The position numbers and the translations under genes were made by a program. Of a stretch of 64,000 bases of DNA, positions 54,046 through 62,704 are shown piece by piece; the first letter of the stretch is position 1; each line of letters opens with the position of its first letter. The DNA comes from UBA7672 sp044224605. Lineage in GTDB: Bacteria > Pseudomonadota > Alphaproteobacteria > Caulobacterales > Hyphomonadaceae. A model generated the notes under the pieces. It was not told where the DNA came from. It saw only the letters and a list, made by a program, of their open reading frames with translations, and made no database searches. Where the stretch lies: positions 1-64,000 of the forward strand of contig JBGAKC010000009.1 in the NCBI GenBank assembly GCA_044224605.1. The letters are read 5' to 3'.

Positions 54046-55002
54046 GTGAGCGAGACGCCCGGTCCCTTCCAGCAATGGGTCGATAATGCGCGGCCCAGAG
54101 AACAGCTGTGGCGGACGGCTGTGGGCGTTGGCATCATTGCCGTCGCCTGGTTCGCCTGGACGTTCGGCCTGCTGCTGGTCGGGACAGCGGCTGGTCTGGT
54201 CAGCCATGACGCTTTTATGTCGCTGTTTGGCGCGGCGCCAAGATCGGCGGGCTATGCCGAGACAGTGATCATACTCCTCATCGCGCTGGCGACGATATGG
54301 GGCTTTGCGTTCGGCGTTTGGATGGTTTTGAGGCTACTGCACAACCGGACGCTGGCCACGGTGATCGGATGGAACCGGCGGTTCAGCCTGGCGCAACTCG
54401 GCGTCGGGGCCATGATTGCGGCGGGGTACCTCGCGATCAGCCTCGGGATAAGCGTTGCCATGGGCAATACGCCGCGCAGGTCCGAACTGGAGATCGGAGC
54501 ATGGCTGGCATCGCTCGCGCCGATCGCACTCGTGATCTTCACGCAGGCGGCCAGCGAGGAACTGGTGTTCCGTGGTTATCTCCCTCAGCAACTTGCGGCG
54601 CGGTTCTCGAATCCGCTGGTGTGGGGACTGGCGCCGTCCGTGGCTTTCGGGCTGATGCATGCCGCGAATGCGCCGGGCAGCCCGACCTACGCTGCCTACT
54701 ACGTGGCGATCGCGACGATCATGGGTCTGGTGATGATGGCGATGGTCTGGCGTACGGGAAGTCTCGCCGCCGCAATGGGATTCCACTGGGTGAACAATCT
54801 CGGCGCGCTGACGCTGGCTGGAAGTGACGCCGGGCCGTCATCGCTGTCGCTGTTCGTCTGGTCGCCGGATGAGCTGATGCGGGGAGCCTCGGGCGAGTTG
54901 CTGCTGATCGGACTGCTCCTGGCCTTCGTCCTGTCGCCCTGGGCGCCGCTGCCCAAGGGTCAGAGGCTTGCGCGCAGGAACGAGACGCGCGCGGCGCCGT
55001 AG
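54046..55002 (+). CDS. CPBP-family intramembrane metalloprotease
   Basis: I take the GTG at 54046 (MSETPGPFQQWVDN), just after the upstream stop. The 318-residue protein has about eight hydrophobic segments and the CPBP motifs EELVFRGYLP (E171-E172-x-x-x-R near 176), FGLMHAANAPGS, and HWVNN. These are the CAAX protease/bacteriocin-processing motifs and are intact, so it is likely an active membrane protease. The substrate is unknown. Its last 43 bases overlap the 3' end of rsmD on the other strand. Confidence 0.9.
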   Translation: MSETPGPFQQWVDNARPREQLWRTAVGVGIIAVAWFAWTFGLLLVGTAAGLVSHDAFMSLFGAAPRSAGYAETVIILLIALATIWGFAFGVWMVLRLLHNRTLATVIGWNRRFSLAQLGVGAMIAAGYLAISLGISVAMGNTPRRSELEIGAWLASLAPIALVIFTQAASEELVFRGYLPQQLAARFSNPLVWGLAPSVAFGLMHAANAPGSPTYAAYYVAIATIMGLVMMAMVWRTGSLAAAMGFHWVNNLGALTLAGSDAGPSSLSLFVWSPDELMRGASGELLLIGLLLAFVLSPWAPLPKGQRLARRNETRAAP

Positions 55003-55526
55003 ATTCGCTCATCGAGGATGGTCCAGCCGGGCGCGACGAGCGCGGGCTCATGGCTATCGGTTTCCGCGACGATCAATGCGTCAGGCGTGATCCACTGGCC
55101 GCTAGCGAGCTGTTCAAGCGCCAGCGGGACAAGACCTTTTCCATAGGGCGGGTCCATGAACACGAGATCGAAGGGCGCGCCGAGGCCGGCCGGCTTGGCG
55201 CCGAGGTCAGTTGCCGAGCGGCGGTGGATGCGGATGTTGCCGAAGAGCTGGAAGGCTTCGATATTGTCGCGGATGCAGCCGCGGGCGGCAGCTTCGGTCT
55301 CGACGAACAGGCAGAAAGCCGCTCCTCGTGACATCGCCTCGAAGCCCAGTGCGCCGGAGCCGGCAAAGGCGTCGATTACCCGGGCGCCATCCAGCGGCGG
55401 GGCCCACTCGGCGTGGGCGAGAATGTTGAAGATGCTCTCGCGGGCGCGGTCGGATGTCGGACGCGTGTCGCGGCCTTCCGGCGTGCGGATGGTTCGCCCC
55501 TTGAGTGTGCCGCCGACAATGCGCAT
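54960..55526 (-). CDS. rsmD: 16S rRNA (guanine966-N2)-methyltransferase
   Basis: The 188-residue SAM-dependent enzyme matches RsmD: MRIVGGTLKGRTIRTPEG, TRPTSDRARESIFNIL, the SAM-binding VIDAFAGSGALGFEAMSRGA and the catalytic DLVFMDPPYGKGL. It modifies G966 of 16S rRNA in the assembled small subunit. The 3' end is nested inside the end of the CPBP gene by 43 bp. Divergent from tadA, with 44 bp between the starts. Confidence 0.95.
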   Translation of the reverse strand: MRIVGGTLKGRTIRTPEGRDTRPTSDRARESIFNILAHAEWAPPLDGARVIDAFAGSGALGFEAMSRGAAFCLFVETEAAARGCIRDNIEAFQLFGNIRIHRRSATDLGAKPAGLGAPFDLVFMDPPYGKGLVPLALEQLASGQWITPDALIVAETDSHEPALVAPGWTILDERIYGAARVSFLRASL

Positions 55527-55570
55527 GGCCGTCGATCTAGCATCCCGCCGCCGAAATGCTATGGGGCGGC

Positions 55571-56032
55571 ATGGCCGACGATTTCGACCTTGAGATGATG
55601 CGCCGAGCGCTGGTGCTGGCGCAGGCCGCTGCTGATGCGGGCGAAGCTCCGATCGGCGCTATCGTGGTTGATCCCGCGACGCGCGAAGTGGTGGCCGAGG
55701 CGCACAACCATCCCATCGCGCTGCACGATCCGACCGGCCATGCCGAAGTGCTGGCTATGCGTACGGCTGCGGCGAAGCTTGGCAATTACCGGTTGATGGG
55801 GTTGACGCTCTACGTGACGCTGGAGCCCTGCGCGATGTGCGCCGGAGCGATCAGCCATGCGCGGATCGGACGCGTCGTCTACGGCGCGGCGGACGAGAAG
55901 GGCGGCGCCGTCGCCAACGGCCCGCGCTTCTTCGAACAGCCGACGTGCCATTGGCGTCCGCGGGTCGAGGCCGGCGTGATCGCGGAGGAATCCTCCGCAA
56001 TGCTGAAGGCATTCTTCCGCGCGCGGCGTTAG
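55571..56032 (+). CDS. tadA: tRNA-specific adenosine deaminase
   Basis: TadA converts the wobble adenosine of tRNA-Arg to inosine. I take the ATG at 55571 (MADDFDLEMMRRAL). The zinc and catalytic motif is HAEVLAM, with Glu as proton shuttle, and the zinc cysteines are in PCAMCAGAI. Other landmarks are EAPIGAIVV and the C-terminal VIAEESSAMLKAFF. The 154 residues are normal. Its last four bases overlap the 3' end of the DUF3298 gene. Confidence 0.94.
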   Translation: MADDFDLEMMRRALVLAQAAADAGEAPIGAIVVDPATREVVAEAHNHPIALHDPTGHAEVLAMRTAAAKLGNYRLMGLTLYVTLEPCAMCAGAISHARIGRVVYGAADEKGGAVANGPRFFEQPTCHWRPRVEAGVIAEESSAMLKAFFRARR

Positions 56033-56982
56033 TCCTTGGGCGGCGGCGGATCACCGGCGAAGAGTGATTTGAACTCGGGTTTCAGGTCCTGAGCGAATAT
56101 CTCCTGCGGGATCGTGATGACGTAGGAGCCCTCGGCATAGGCGCCGACTTCGTAGGGTTCATAGTAAGCGTAGAGACCGCCGAACTTGCCCGCCTTGTCG
56201 GACGGGGCGAGAACGAGCTTGGCGCGGTCGATCTTCACGTTGGCGTTGGGGCCGGCGCAGACGATGGGCTCGTCGAAGATGGTAGGGGTGTCGATGCGCT
56301 TCTTCTTCTCGACCTTCAGCGCTTCGCACATGGCGATGACGATGGCGGGCGAGAGGCCGCCTTGCAGCATGCTATCGACAGTCAGCCTGGCGCCGGAAGT
56401 GCGGGCGATGAGCGTGTCGAAGCGCGTCATGCCATGGGCGCCGCCGGTGAACTCGTAGGACGTGCCGAACAGGCTGACAATGTCGCCAGCCTTCGCGGTG
56501 TAGTCCCACCTTATCATAACTTCCCACGGCCAGGCGGGCGAACCGCCACCCTGCTTCTTGAACTCATCGTGCTGGCTGCGCGCTTCCTTCTTCATTGAAG
56601 CAAGATAGTTCTGCGCGTCCTTGCGGAGGGCTGCGAGGTTCGGATCGTTCGCCGGGCCAGGCGGAAGCGCCGCACTGTAGGTCAGCGATTCATCGGAGAA
56701 GGCGACCGACGAACCATCGGGCGAGACGGCGCTGTTGGTGTCGGCCGGAGGCGTTGGCGGCTGCGGGGCGTTCGGATCGGACTGGCCGAACTGGGCGGGC
56801 TGCGCGACGGGATCGGTGGCGCCCGGCTGGGCAACCTCCTGCGGGGCGGGCGCCTCGGGTTCTTTGCGGTTGCTCGTGGAGATGAACACGGCGCTGACGC
56901 CGGCGATGATGGCCGCCGCGGGACCGGCGAAGAAGACAGGATTGACCTTTTTCTTGTCCGTAGACTGTTTTTCGTCGGCCAT
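56029..56982 (-). CDS. DUF3298/RsiV-like anchored protein
   Basis: One membrane helix (PVFFAGPAAAIIAGVSAVFIS) near the N-terminus is followed by a Pro/Gln/Ala-rich linker of about 80 residues, then a domain with YEFTGGAHGMTRFDTLIAR and LKPEFKSLF. This is the pattern of DUF3298 with the DUF4163-like region, as in PdaC and anti-sigma RsiV, which bind or deacetylate peptidoglycan. No deacetylase domain is attached, so a peptidoglycan-binding or sensory role is inferred. 317 residues. Confidence 0.8.
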   Translation of the reverse strand: MADEKQSTDKKKVNPVFFAGPAAAIIAGVSAVFISTSNRKEPEAPAPQEVAQPGATDPVAQPAQFGQSDPNAPQPPTPPADTNSAVSPDGSSVAFSDESLTYSAALPPGPANDPNLAALRKDAQNYLASMKKEARSQHDEFKKQGGGSPAWPWEVMIRWDYTAKAGDIVSLFGTSYEFTGGAHGMTRFDTLIARTSGARLTVDSMLQGGLSPAIVIAMCEALKVEKKKRIDTPTIFDEPIVCAGPNANVKIDRAKLVLAPSDKAGKFGGLYAYYEPYEVGAYAEGSYVITIPQEIFAQDLKPEFKSLFAGDPPPPKD

Positions 56983-57020
56983 GCCCGTCTCCCGGATGCG
57001 ATCTTGGCAGACAGTATCCG

Positions 57021-57986
57021 CTAGATTGCGGCTGCGATGAAGGCCCAGCCTGCGAAGAGAAGGACGCCGGCGTCGCGATTGGCCCGGAAGAGATCGAGGG
57101 CGAGATCGCCATTGTCGGGATCAAGGCGGACAACCTGCTGGATCAGGTGGAGCGCGAACGGCGCAACAGCCGCGACGCCATAGGCAGGCGGGATCGGCAG
57201 GATCGCGGTTTCATTGAAGCGCGCAAGGGCGAGGTAACCAGCTGTCGCGGCCAGGGCGATGCAGATCACGTAGATTATGGTGACGGCCGGCTTGATCGAA
57301 TTGCCGAAGCGGCGAGCGGTGGATTTGACGCCGATGAGGGCGTCGTCCTCGCGATCCTGGATGGCGTAGATCGTGTCGTAGCCAAGCGTCCAGAAGATCA
57401 GGGCGGCGTAGAGGACAAAGTCGGCCAGGTGGATCCCGCCCTGTGTGGCGGCTGCGGCGACGAGTACGCCCGAGTTGAAGGTGAGGCCGAGCCAGACCTG
57501 CGGCCACCATGTGATGCGCTTCATGAGCGGGTAGAGCGCGACCATGGGAATCGCGCCGAGCGCCACAAGCTTCGCAAAATCTGGCAGGCAGAGCAGGACG
57601 GCGAGGCCGATGGCGCACTGGGCGAGCAGCCAGAGCCATGCCTGCTTCAGCGTGACGGCGCCCGAGGGGAGCGGGCGGAGCGCTGTGCGGGCGACCTTCG
57701 CGTCGATGTCGCGGTCTAGGATGTCATTGTAGGTGCAGCCGGCGCCACGCATGGCGATGGCGCCGATCACAAAGAGTGACGCGAGCCAGGCGTCGGATGG
57801 GATGAAGCTGTACGGCGCGCGGGCGAGGGCGATGCCTATCAGGCAGGGCAGGCCGAGAAGCCAGAAACCGGCCGGGCGATCATAGCGCGACAGCTGCAGG
57901 TAGGGGCGCATGAAGGCCGGCGCGCGCATCACCCATGAGCCGCGAACGGCGTCGGCGGGGGCTGTGGGGGCGGCGGGTTCGGTCAT
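57021..57986 (-). CDS. ubiA: 4-hydroxybenzoate polyprenyltransferase
   Basis: Integral-membrane enzyme that attaches the polyprenyl tail to 4-hydroxybenzoate in ubiquinone synthesis. I take the ATG at 57986. The two Asp motifs are NDILDRDID near residue 88 and YAIQDREDD near residue 205, both of the NDxxDxxxD/DxxxD prenyltransferase kind, with about eight membrane segments. The 321-residue length fits. It is divergent from rsmE with 42 bp between starts. Confidence 0.95.
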   Translation of the reverse strand: MTEPAAPTAPADAVRGSWVMRAPAFMRPYLQLSRYDRPAGFWLLGLPCLIGIALARAPYSFIPSDAWLASLFVIGAIAMRGAGCTYNDILDRDIDAKVARTALRPLPSGAVTLKQAWLWLLAQCAIGLAVLLCLPDFAKLVALGAIPMVALYPLMKRITWWPQVWLGLTFNSGVLVAAAATQGGIHLADFVLYAALIFWTLGYDTIYAIQDREDDALIGVKSTARRFGNSIKPAVTIIYVICIALAATAGYLALARFNETAILPIPPAYGVAAVAPFALHLIQQVVRLDPDNGDLALDLFRANRDAGVLLFAGWAFIAAAI

Positions 57987-58028
57987 GTGGTCCTTGGCAG
58001 CAGCGCCGGGCCGGTATAGCGCGGAGCC

Positions 58029-58796
58029 ATGAGCGCGACACCCCGGCTTTACGTCGCCCCCGATCTTTCCGAGGGCGCGGATATCCTGATCGATGGCGAT
58101 CAGGCGCATTACCTGACGCGCGTGCTGCGGCTGGGTGTGGGCGATCCGGCGCGGCTATTCAATGGGCGAGACGGGGAGTTCGAGGCGAGCGTCGCGGCGG
58201 TAACCAAGAGCACGGCGCGGCTGGCGCTGGTGAAGCGGCTGCGGGAGCAGGCGGGAACGCCGGACCTTTGGCTGCTGTTCGCGCCGCTGAAGAAGGCCCG
58301 GACGGATTTCGTGGTCGAGAAGGCGGTTGAGCTGGGGGCCGCGAAGATCGTGCCGGTGATTACCGAGCGAACGGATGCGGACACCGTGCGGGTCGACAGG
58401 CTGGCGCGGCTTGCGGTCGAGGCGGCGGAGCAGACGGAGCGGCTGGATGTGCCGCCGGTGCGGGAAGCGGTGAAGCTGCCCGCCCTGCTGGCAGGGTGGG
58501 ATCCGGGGCGCGTGCTGATCTATGCGGATGAGGCGGGCGACGAGGGCGGCAAGCCCTGGGGTGGAGAGGCCGGCAAGGCTGGGCCTATCGCAGATGTCCT
58601 GCGCGATCTTGGCGATGGGGCGGCGGCGATCCTGATCGGGCCCGAGGGCGGGTTCTCGCCTGCGGAACGCAAACGGCTGCGCGAGCATCCCTTTGTGAGG
58701 CCGGTCGGGCTTGGACCACGCATCCTCAGAGCAGAGACGGCTGCCGTCGCGGCGCTTGCGCTGTGGCAGGCCTTGCGAGGCGACTGGCGACGTTAG
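58029..58796 (+). CDS. rsmE: 16S rRNA (uracil1498-N3)-methyltransferase
   Basis: SPOUT-class enzyme with a trefoil knot. The N-terminal RNA-binding domain has QAHYLTRVLRLGVGD. The knot and SAM site show in the C-terminal half: PVITERTDADTVRVDRL, ILIGPEGGFSPAERKRL and LGPRILRAETAAVAAL. The 255 residues are typical. It modifies U1498 of 16S rRNA. It is followed by gshA after 118 bp, a pairing known in the class. Confidence 0.95.
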   Translation: MSATPRLYVAPDLSEGADILIDGDQAHYLTRVLRLGVGDPARLFNGRDGEFEASVAAVTKSTARLALVKRLREQAGTPDLWLLFAPLKKARTDFVVEKAVELGAAKIVPVITERTDADTVRVDRLARLAVEAAEQTERLDVPPVREAVKLPALLAGWDPGRVLIYADEAGDEGGKPWGGEAGKAGPIADVLRDLGDGAAAILIGPEGGFSPAERKRLREHPFVRPVGLGPRILRAETAAVAALALWQALRGDWRR

Positions 58797-58914
58797 GCTA
58801 TCAGTTCCGGATAGTTTTCCTTCACAAATCGAACATTTGACGGGGTCTGCTGGCGCTCTTAAGCCCGCATACCTATCTGGCTGGTGAGGACTGGCCCCCC
58901 GGACGGATGTTTGC

Positions 58915-60291
58915 ATGACGACTCCCACTCGCGACATCGACGAGGCCGCGCCGCGTATCGGCAGCAAGCGCGAGCTCGTTGAGCGGCTGGCGAGCGGGTC
59001 GAAGCCGAAGGCGCAATGGCGCATCGGCACGGAGCACGAGAAGTTCGGTTTCATCGAAGGAACGCTGCGGCCCGTGCCGTATGATGGGCCGGCTTCGATC
59101 AAGGGATTGCTGGAGGGGCTCGCGACGGAGTTCGGCTGGACGCCGATCGTCGAGGGCGGACACATCATCGGCCTCAAGAGGAATTCGGCGAGCGTAAGCC
59201 TGGAGCCGGGCGGGCAGTTCGAGCTTTCTGGCGCGCCGCTCGAGAGCATTCACGAGACCTGCAAGGAAATCAGCGATCACCTGCGCGAGACGCGGGAGGT
59301 GAGCAAGCCGATGGGCGTGGACTTCCTCGGCCTCGGCTTCTCGCCGATCTGGTCATTTGATGAGACGCCGATGATGCCCAAGGGCCGCTACGGCATCATG
59401 AAGGCCTACATGGAGAAGGTTGGCCGGCTCGGGCGGCAGATGATGTTCCGCTCTTGCACGGTGCAGACCAATCTCGATTTCGGCTCCGAAGCGGACATGG
59501 TGAAGAAGCTGCGCGTGAGCCTCGCGCTGCAGCCAATCGCAACGGCGCTGTTCGCCAACTCGCCGTTTGCTGAGGGCCGCACCAACGGTTTCCTGTCGTA
59601 TCGCTCGCATGTGTGGACAGACACGGATCCGGATCGCACCGGCATGCTGCCGTTTGCGTTCGAAGAAGGCTTCGGGTTCGAGCAGTATGTCGACTACGCG
59701 CTCGACGTGCCGATGTATTTCGCCCGGCGCGAGGGCAGATATCTCGATGCATCGGGTCTGTCGTTCCGTGACTTCATGGCGGGCAAGCTGCCGATCCTGC
59801 CGGGCGAACGTCCGGCGATGGACGATTTCGACGATCATCTCTCGACCATCTTCCCGGAAGTGCGCCTGAAGACCTTCCTCGAGATGCGCGGAGCCGATGC
59901 AGGGCAGCAGGACAGCCTGTGTGCGCTGTCGGCGTTCTGGGTCGGGTTGCTCTATGATGAGGTCGCACTGGATGGCGCATGGGAACTCGTGAAGGGCTGG
60001 ACGGCTGCCGAGCGGCAGGCCCTGCGATCGGCGGTGCCGATGCAGGGACTAAAGGCGCCGATCCGGAACACGAATGCGCAGGCTGTTGCGAAGGACGTGC
60101 TGAGGCTGGCTGCGGGCGGGCTGAAGCGGCGCAAGAAGCTGAACGCGTCCGGCAAGGACGAAACAATATTCCTCGCATGGCTGGACGAGATCGCCGAGAG
60201 CGGCGTCACCACCTCCGAGAAGCTGCTCGCGAAGTATCACGGCCCATGGAAGCGCGACCTCAGGCGCGCATTCGCGGAAGTGCGTATCTAG
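58915..60291 (+). CDS. gshA: glutamate--cysteine ligase (plant/alphaproteobacterial type)
   Basis: First step of glutathione synthesis, joining glutamate and cysteine with ATP. The 458 residues match the GCS2-like plant-type family: RIGTEHEKFGFIEGTLRP, VSLEPGGQFELSGAPL, MGVDFLGLGFSP, and FRSCTVQTNLDFGSEADMVKK. Plant-type enzymes are often redox-regulated by disulfides; two Cys (HETCKEISD and FRSCTVQ) are candidates. The stop overlaps the TonB receptor 3' end by four bases. Confidence 0.95.
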   Translation: MTTPTRDIDEAAPRIGSKRELVERLASGSKPKAQWRIGTEHEKFGFIEGTLRPVPYDGPASIKGLLEGLATEFGWTPIVEGGHIIGLKRNSASVSLEPGGQFELSGAPLESIHETCKEISDHLRETREVSKPMGVDFLGLGFSPIWSFDETPMMPKGRYGIMKAYMEKVGRLGRQMMFRSCTVQTNLDFGSEADMVKKLRVSLALQPIATALFANSPFAEGRTNGFLSYRSHVWTDTDPDRTGMLPFAFEEGFGFEQYVDYALDVPMYFARREGRYLDASGLSFRDFMAGKLPILPGERPAMDDFDDHLSTIFPEVRLKTFLEMRGADAGQQDSLCALSAFWVGLLYDEVALDGAWELVKGWTAAERQALRSAVPMQGLKAPIRNTNAQAVAKDVLRLAAGGLKRRKKLNASGKDETIFLAWLDEIAESGVTTSEKLLAKYHGPWKRDLRRAFAEVRI

Positions 60292-62438
60292 AACTTTCCG
60301 AAAATCCGGATGTAGGGCTGCACCCCGTTGGACGAGTGCGTCTGCTCGATGCGATTGAGCGCGGACGAGGCGCGGGTCGTCTGCGAGATGACGCGCGTGC
60401 GTGCAAAATCGGAGGCAAACAGATCGTTGACGCCGGCGCGGATGCGGATGCCAAAGAAGGCCGACGTCTCGACCCAGAAGGACAGATCCGGATCTTCGCG
60501 TGAGCGACGGGAGATTTCGTTGAAGCGATAGGCCGTGCCGGGGCCGCCATCATTGTAGCTGATGTTGTAGGCGAGTTTCTGTTCCGGCAGGTCGTGACGG
60601 AAGGAGATCGAGAAGTTCTCCTTGAACTCGTCAGAGAATTCGCGCGTTTGAAGGGTTACGGGGTCGCTAACCTCCGAGCCGCCGCCCACGAGCGATGTGT
60701 CGATGCGGGCGCCGGGGAGGCCGAGGAATTCCAGAGGGACCGTGGCGCGCAAGCCGAGCGACCAGCGTGTGCCGTCGCCGATATTGCCGGGGGCGTCGAC
60801 GGTGACTGTACCCGAACCAGTGGTGATCTGGATAGGTACGAAGTCCTGCACGTCTTCGACCTGATCGTACGTGCCGAACAGGGTGAGGACGCCGCCCTTC
60901 CAGAACTTCTGCTCGTATTCCGTACGGAACGCCCACGTGCGTTCGGGAACAAGGTTCGTGTTGCCGCTGGTGGTCTGGCTGTTTACCAGCTCGACCGATG
61001 TGACGAAGTCGGAGAACGACAGCTGCGCGACTTCGCGTTCGTAGGAGACGCGGAGCTGCTGTTCCGGCCCGATGCGCCAGGTGCCGGTGATTGAGGGCTT
61101 GGGGTATTCGAAGTCGCGTTCAACGTTAAGATCGTCGCGCGCGGTAGCCGGATTGCCGTCAGTGTCATCGGGATAGTTGACGAACTGCTTGATAGTCGAG
61201 GTTTCGAACTTGAAACCCGGTTCGATCGTAAGGCTCGGGGACACGGTCCAGACATCGGAGACCTGATACTCGTTCCGGAATTCCTCGACCTTGGTGTCGG
61301 AGCCGTCGAAATAGCCGATCGTCGTGACCGGACCGTCGATGTTGGTGAAGGCGGTGATGTTCTCAAGGAAATTGTAAGCCGTCTCGGCTGCGAAATCGAG
61401 GGAATGGCTGTCGTTTAGCTTCCAGTTGAGCTGAGCGCGCAGGATGTTCTCGCCGCTCGTGCCTTCCGGAATGCTGGCGCGGCTGAGCAAGAAGGCGCCA
61501 GGACCGTTGAAGACGCTGAAGGTCGAGTTGACCTCGGACTCGCTGCGACGGTTGAAGGTGATCAGCTTGGCAGACAGACTCTCGCCAAGCTTGTGTTCGA
61601 TGTCGCCGCCGAACGTGTATTCGTTCTCGTGAATCCGCGTGAGCGTGGTTTCGCGGCTGCTGAGGACGCCGTTGGCGTCGGGCGTGTAGTTCTCGAAGTA
61701 GCGATTGACGCCGATGCCGACAATGTCGATGCCGCCGTTCAGGCGGAGCTTGGCCCAGCCGAGATCGGTCTCGTATTCGAAGTTGCCGGCATAGATCTCG
61801 GGCTGTTGCTGCGTGAAGCCGACGCCGTGCTCGTAAGGCGTGCCGGAAGGCGTGTATTTCTCGCGACCGGAATCAACGAACGCTCCTCCGCCTGGCCCGC
61901 CGCCGGCGACGGTGTTGTGGACCACAGAGAGATTGACCTGGCCGCCAAAGAGTCGCTGCTGGGTCGAGAGGATGACCTGGCCCTGGAGGCGGTTGTCATG
62001 CGTGCCGCGGAGTTGGACGTCGTAATTGATGGGTTGGGAGGCGACGTCTTCACGCAGGACAATGTTCACCACCTTGGTGAGGCCGCGCATGTCGAGCTTT
62101 GCTGACTGGCCCGTTACGAGTTCAATGCGGATGACGCCTGCCGCGGGCGTGCGCTGGAGCAGGGGCGCGAGGCCGGTCTTGGTTGAGGGACGCTCGCCGT
62201 TGATCAACACGTTGCCTGCGGCGCCGCCGAAGCCGCGCACGGCGTCGCCTTCCTGCACGGAGAAGCCCGGAACCTGGTTCACCATTTCCAGCACGTTGCT
62301 GGGGTTGTAGCGGGCGAAATAGGCGGGATCGAACACCTGAACCTCGCCGCCGGAGCTGGCCGGGGCCTGTTCCTGGGAAAAGGCTTGTCCTGTGAGCAGT
62401 GCGGCAACGCCGACGGCTCCGCTGAAGCGGCGAAACAT
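60288..62438 (-). CDS. TonB-dependent outer-membrane receptor
   Basis: The signal MFRRFSGAVGVAALLTGQAF precedes a plug domain (FARYNPSNVLEMVNQVPGFSVQEGDAVRGFGGAAGNVLINGERPSTK split over its landmarks NVLEMVNQVPGFSV and NVLINGERPS) and a 22-strand barrel ending in a Phe residue. The last residues FGKF end in the aromatic required for barrel assembly. At 716 residues it is a normal small receptor. The ligand cannot be read. AGGAC precedes the ATG. It is divergent from the peptide transporter, which may point to peptides, but that is inference. Confidence 0.9.
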   Translation of the reverse strand: MFRRFSGAVGVAALLTGQAFSQEQAPASSGGEVQVFDPAYFARYNPSNVLEMVNQVPGFSVQEGDAVRGFGGAAGNVLINGERPSTKTGLAPLLQRTPAAGVIRIELVTGQSAKLDMRGLTKVVNIVLREDVASQPINYDVQLRGTHDNRLQGQVILSTQQRLFGGQVNLSVVHNTVAGGGPGGGAFVDSGREKYTPSGTPYEHGVGFTQQQPEIYAGNFEYETDLGWAKLRLNGGIDIVGIGVNRYFENYTPDANGVLSSRETTLTRIHENEYTFGGDIEHKLGESLSAKLITFNRRSESEVNSTFSVFNGPGAFLLSRASIPEGTSGENILRAQLNWKLNDSHSLDFAAETAYNFLENITAFTNIDGPVTTIGYFDGSDTKVEEFRNEYQVSDVWTVSPSLTIEPGFKFETSTIKQFVNYPDDTDGNPATARDDLNVERDFEYPKPSITGTWRIGPEQQLRVSYEREVAQLSFSDFVTSVELVNSQTTSGNTNLVPERTWAFRTEYEQKFWKGGVLTLFGTYDQVEDVQDFVPIQITTGSGTVTVDAPGNIGDGTRWSLGLRATVPLEFLGLPGARIDTSLVGGGSEVSDPVTLQTREFSDEFKENFSISFRHDLPEQKLAYNISYNDGGPGTAYRFNEISRRSREDPDLSFWVETSAFFGIRIRAGVNDLFASDFARTRVISQTTRASSALNRIEQTHSSNGVQPYIRIFGKF

Positions 62439-62704
62439 GCTGACGTCGTCCTCCCGGAGCGTTTCGGCGAGTTAGCGGAAGTTCTTATTGGCCAACAACA
62501 ACGGCAGAAGCCTCATGACGGGCTCGTGACCGGCCCGGTTGCTCGAGACCAGTCCGACGCGAGGTAACCCGCGACAAACGGCCCGTCATTGTCGTTTCGG
62601 GGCAAATCCTTGCCGAGCCAAGCCGATTCAAGGGCTTGAGCCTGCACGTTGCGCATGTTGATCATCCCCTCGGACCCGCAAAGGGCATTTGGGGCGAGGA
62701 CTTC

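Noticed and set aside
58797..58914. A GTTC-N7-GTTT near-match to an SOS box before gshA
   Set aside because: One half-site differs from the consensus and gshA is not a known LexA target.
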